DNA of 33,012 nt from Didymodactylos carnosus (taxonomy: Eukaryota > Rotifera > Eurotatoria > Philodinida > Philodinidae). The notes under the pieces were generated by a model. The model was given only the letters and a program-made list of their open reading frames with translations. It did no database searches and had not been told where the DNA came from. Both the position numbers and the translations under genes were made by a program. Location: positions 1 to 33,012 of the forward strand of contig CAJNOQ010001326.1 of assembly GCA_905250885.1 (NCBI GenBank), read 5' to 3'. Shown here one piece after another: positions 30,226-33,012 of the stretch; the stretch's first letter is position 1, and the number at the start of each line of letters is the position of its first letter.

Positions 30226-31262
30226 TCTTTTTACTGTTGTTATTTTCCTATGTATATAGACAGACGATGAGTTTATCACAGTCTTTCTCTTTCTCTGTTA
30301 CTAATCGTTCGTTCAGTTATGGATGCTGCTCACTCGAAATAACGTCATGGTCCTACTGTTCTCGAAATCTACTTTTGTCCGCCTAACTAACAACTGTAAG
30401 AATCTACTATCCGTATTTTACGGTTTTCTTTTTTAAAGTTGTTGAATAATAACGATATTCAAGATTATTTTTATCAACAACTTTAATGGAATGAGTTTTT
30501 AGAGTTTCCGGTACTAGTTTTGTGGCTTTAAATAGATTTTCCAATTTCGGATTCGATGTGTCAATATCATTTTTCGTAATTTCAATAAGAAATATTTTCT
30601 TTGTTTTCTGTTTTGCAATCTTGGTAAAATCCTCACGACGAAACCTGTGGACGTGTCTGACTCCGATTTCGTTCGTTCATACGTCAATCAATAGAGGGTA
30701 TCGAGCTTGTAAAACGTTAAAAACAATTTGTGCCGATCTTGAACTTGCAGCGAAAATCTGAATAGAGAAGATCTTCACAATGCTATTTTGACAGAAGAAG
30801 AATTAATACTATCCATTTCAAAATATAATACTCAGAAGAAATATATAAAATATAATAGTCAGATGTTTTTTGAATAACTGAACAACCGAATGAGCTACAG
30901 AACTGCGGTTTTGGGATTATGAAAGAGACCACCGCGTAATCCTATGCTAAATGAGTTTTATCCGACAGCTATACCATGGTGTACCCTTCAAAGCAAAAAG
31001 TCCGAGCGTGTTATTCCAAAAATCCGCACAGTGCTACATTGCTCTGAATACATATCAGTATAGAGCAGATGTCGCTCTGCAATCTGGCACACGTCACACA
31101 CCTTCATCTACCATGGTTCGGACGCTAGAGACATTCTCCGAGGATCTTTCTATAGGCCAAACCTGATCACTAGAACTCTCACAAACACGACGTAGTCCTT
31201 GCATGCAGACGTGGTTTAGGTGTGCAGTATCGTACATCTGAAGATGCTCCGAGGGGTGCTAG
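30226..31262. other. Non-coding, nothing firm
   Basis: No supported gene. Open frames at 30522-30761 and 30951-31166 show no domain. On the minus strand around 31150-31250 a stretch reading DTAHLNHVCMQGLRRVCESS looks coding-like and could be another retroelement scrap, but it is too short to assign. Confidence 0.35.
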
Positions 31263-31749
31263 ATTAAAATTTATGACGCATGCATTCTTGATAAATTAGA
31301 TTACTGTTCTGTAATATGTGATAGTGACTGGTTCAGTTCAAGTCTTGATAAGGTTACAAAGTTAGCAGCGCGACTAATATGTAAAAAGTTTGACGGTTCA
31401 GTTACGCACCTAATCGAAAAATTAAACCTTCCCGATTTATCTTTGAGAAGGAGATACTTTCGGCTTTTGCATTTCTATAAAATTAAAACTGATTTATCAC
31501 CACCTTCTAGTTTTCAACCTAAATTCATTGAACCTCTAGTAAATCGTAGATCAGATCGTTTAAATTCGGATAGACAAAATTCGCAATGAGTAAGAACTAT
31601 TACTGCGACTAAGGTCCGAGTTGCGTCTTCATTTTTTTGTTACGACTGCAGTAGAGTGGAACAGGTTACCAGAGGAGGTAGTCTCTTGTCATACAGTAAC
31701 CTCCACGCCTATGATAAAGAGATTCGTCCTCGAATCAAAACAGAACTAG
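31263..31749 (+). pseudogene. Reverse transcriptase C-terminal fragment, plus strand
   Basis: From 31263 (just after a TAG) an ATG-less frame of 108 codons reads DACILDKLDYCSVICDSD, then KVTKLAARLICKKFD and LSLRRRYFRLLHFYKIK, ending at TGA 31587-31589. This is the post-thumb C-terminus of a non-LTR RT of a different lineage from the 17075 and 28588 fragments. The closing segment VTTAVEWNRLPEEVV continues in another frame to TAG at 31747-31749, so a frameshift and a stop have accumulated. The catalytic region is missing; the 5' end is truncated. Confidence 0.8.
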
Positions 31750-32225
31750 ATCTAATCTCCGAACTATTCGAAAGAAAACTACTCGGTAACGCAACACATT
31801 GAAGATTACACATCAGCATATATTTTGAAATTGAGGGAATACAGCAATAGTGGTAGTGTGATGTTGTTATCACATGTGGGAATTACAGTCATTAGTAAAA
31901 CTGGAGCACAATTGTTGCGTTAGGGTTATGTATTTCTTCTTTCGGGATATTTAAAATTATAGTTTAAAACTGTTAAGTTTTATTGCGTACAGTTCGATTG
32001 AGAAAGCGGAAGAAGAAGGATTTTAGAAAGGAAAATGCATTTACTTGACTCATAATACAATAGGATCGCGCCATTCCTACGAGTTGAACATTGGTTTCCT
32101 ACTGTTTATCTTACTCTCTTCACTATCTTATCTTCTTGTGACGCTTCTTAACTTTCTCTCTCTCTCTCTCTTAATCGATGGCAATATAGGCTAAAAATTA
32201 TTCTGAGGTTCGGTTTCCAGACCAC
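31750..32225. other. Non-coding with a TC microsatellite
   Basis: The sequence holds the 3' flank of the RT fragment and a (TC)8 run at 32155-32170. No gene is recognised. Confidence 0.4.
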
Positions 32226-32460
32226 TTGCGTCTATTAATAGTTGGTCCTGATAGTAACTGGGCGCGTACGTGGCCGGACTGGTGGCGTCAGGAATTTGAC
32301 GATTTCGCTGCCGGTTTAACAATACGAGGCGTTCTTGAACCACGTGAGTTTTTCACTGTCTGCTTCCTCCCTTTCTTTATAGCCGCGGGCGTGGCTGGTG
32401 GTGGCACGATCAGTGGAGATAGGTTGGAAGAACGAAAACGCAGTGCTTACAGCCTACTGC
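32226..32460 (+). CDS. Possible exon pair with a 39-bp intron
   Basis: This GC-richer stretch is open and reads LLIVGPDSNWARTWPDWWRQ then EFDDFAAGLTIRGVLEP. A good donor (ccac|gtgagt at 32344) and a pyrimidine-rich acceptor (tctttatag, ending 32382) would remove exactly 39 nt, joining VLEP to PAGVAGGGTISG in frame; without splicing the frame is also open. A tiny intron would fit bdelloid-like genes. No start codon is fixed (the frame opens at a non-ATG codon) and no family is recognised. The downstream end is lost in the 78-bp tandem repeat, so this may also be chance. Confidence 0.25.
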
Positions 32461-32486
32461 TCTCTAAAAAAAATAGGCATTTTAAA

Positions 32487-32745
32487 AAACCTAAAAAGGG
32501 TTCGGGAAACTGCAAATATACGAAACCCTTTTTAAGGTTTAGTAAGGGGTTTTTCACCTCTACTAAACCCTTTTTAGGTTCCGCATATTTGCAGTTTCCC
32601 GAACCCTTTAAAGGGTTTAGTAAGGGGTTTTTCACCTCTACTAAACCCTTTTTAGGTTCCGTATATTTGCAGTTTCCCGAACCCTTTAAAAGGTTTAGTA
32701 AGGGGTTTTTCACCTTTACTAAACTCTTTTTAAATTTCAGTTGCA
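32487..32745. repeat. 78-bp tandem repeat, with an inverted first copy
   Basis: Units begin with ggtttagtaaggggtttttc at 32536, 32614 and 32692 (period 78 bp, nearly identical). Each contains cacctctactaaaccctttt and then atatttgcagtttcccgaac. The segment 32487-32530 is a reverse-complement copy of the second half of a unit, so the array starts with an inverted part and can fold back. Because 78 is a multiple of 3 and no stop occurs in the unit, both strands stay open (32226-32750 plus, 32447-32746 minus); this does not show coding. Confidence 0.85.
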
Positions 32746-33012
32746 AATGAAATATCTATGTTTTAGAGAATAGTTCCTTCTATTTGAAATGATATTATAT
32801 TTGCTTATAATTTGGGTATTTAACGATTCTGTTCTTATATAGAGAAAGGAAACGAATTGGATTTTCAGCTCTTTCTAACACTTAGCTTCTTTATGTGCCG
32901 TAAAGTGAGAAGCAGGATAAGATTTTGCTGCATCGGTTGTAAGATAGCTTTCACAAAATGATTTCTATCTCTTATGGCTTTTGAGTCTGGCAAGTTACAA
33001 AGAAAAGCAGAT
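32746..33012. other. Right edge, nothing recognised
   Basis: A+T-rich sequence to the window end without a coding frame, RNA gene or repeat that I can support. Confidence 0.4.

Noticed and set aside
30015-30386. 123-codon ORF as a membrane protein gene
   Set aside because: Its hydrophobic part is T-rich low complexity after a degenerate tandem repeat, with no start context or homology recognised.
32226-32750. 174-codon plus and 99-codon minus ORFs over the 78-bp repeat as genes
   Set aside because: The repeat period is a multiple of three and stop-free on both strands, so the ORFs extend by repetition alone.

Overview
The window is eukaryotic, A+T-rich and almost certainly metazoan. It has spliced genes with GT-AG introns, TATA boxes and AATAAA signals, non-LTR retrotransposon remnants and many inverted-repeat (MITE-like) elements. 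From memory of the protein families (a secreted/transmembrane family with a GGTITW...RCRWA ectodomain and a Ser/Thr stalk, and a multi-copy DWAMKWLP / RSDNAxCYH protein), a bdelloid rotifer is the best guess. This is an inference without any database search. The region is repeat-rich and gene-poor, like accessory or subtelomeric DNA.

Layout. 1-1185: non-coding with a small palindromic element. 1186-2532 (-): an intronless secreted coiled-coil protein. 2.5-7.5 kb: non-coding DNA holding a 449-bp fold-back element, a 5-unit minisatellite flanked by inverted motifs, and a possible short ankyrin-like fragment. 7523-10614 (-): a broken multi-copy gene, probably a transposase-like ORF with a Cys-rich N-terminus, an acidic-residue core and a C2H2 finger; it is split by three single-base frame changes and one stop. 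11.1-16.3 kb: no genes, but a nest of long inverted repeats and piggyBac-like TTAA-flanked ends.

16730-19499 is a tandem duplication of a promoter plus first exon. Unit 1 carries a 5'-truncated non-LTR insertion (RT C-terminus) and a gene cut off after about 96 codons. Unit 2 runs into the intact gene, 19213-25814 (+), for which I derive a 14-exon model totalling 3120 nt (1039 codons plus stop, in frame throughout). The protein has a signal peptide, a large ectodomain, a mucin-like Thr/Ser stalk encoded by a run of tiny phase-2 exons, one transmembrane helix with a Cys cluster, and a 430-residue tail carrying a repeated V-x-V-x-K motif. An intron of this gene holds a compact multi-hairpin element.

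27.7-28.0 kb (+) is the last exon of a small Cys-rich protein with its poly(A) signal. 28.6-29.8 kb (-) is a decayed non-LTR retrotransposon that was hit by a 208-bp hAT-like MITE with an 8-bp target duplication, and that abuts an 84-bp-arm palindrome. 29.99-30.22 kb is a degenerate coding-like tandem repeat. 31263-31749 (+) is another RT C-terminal fragment. 32.2-32.75 kb has a possible exon pair with a 39-bp intron, followed by a 78-bp tandem repeat open on both strands.
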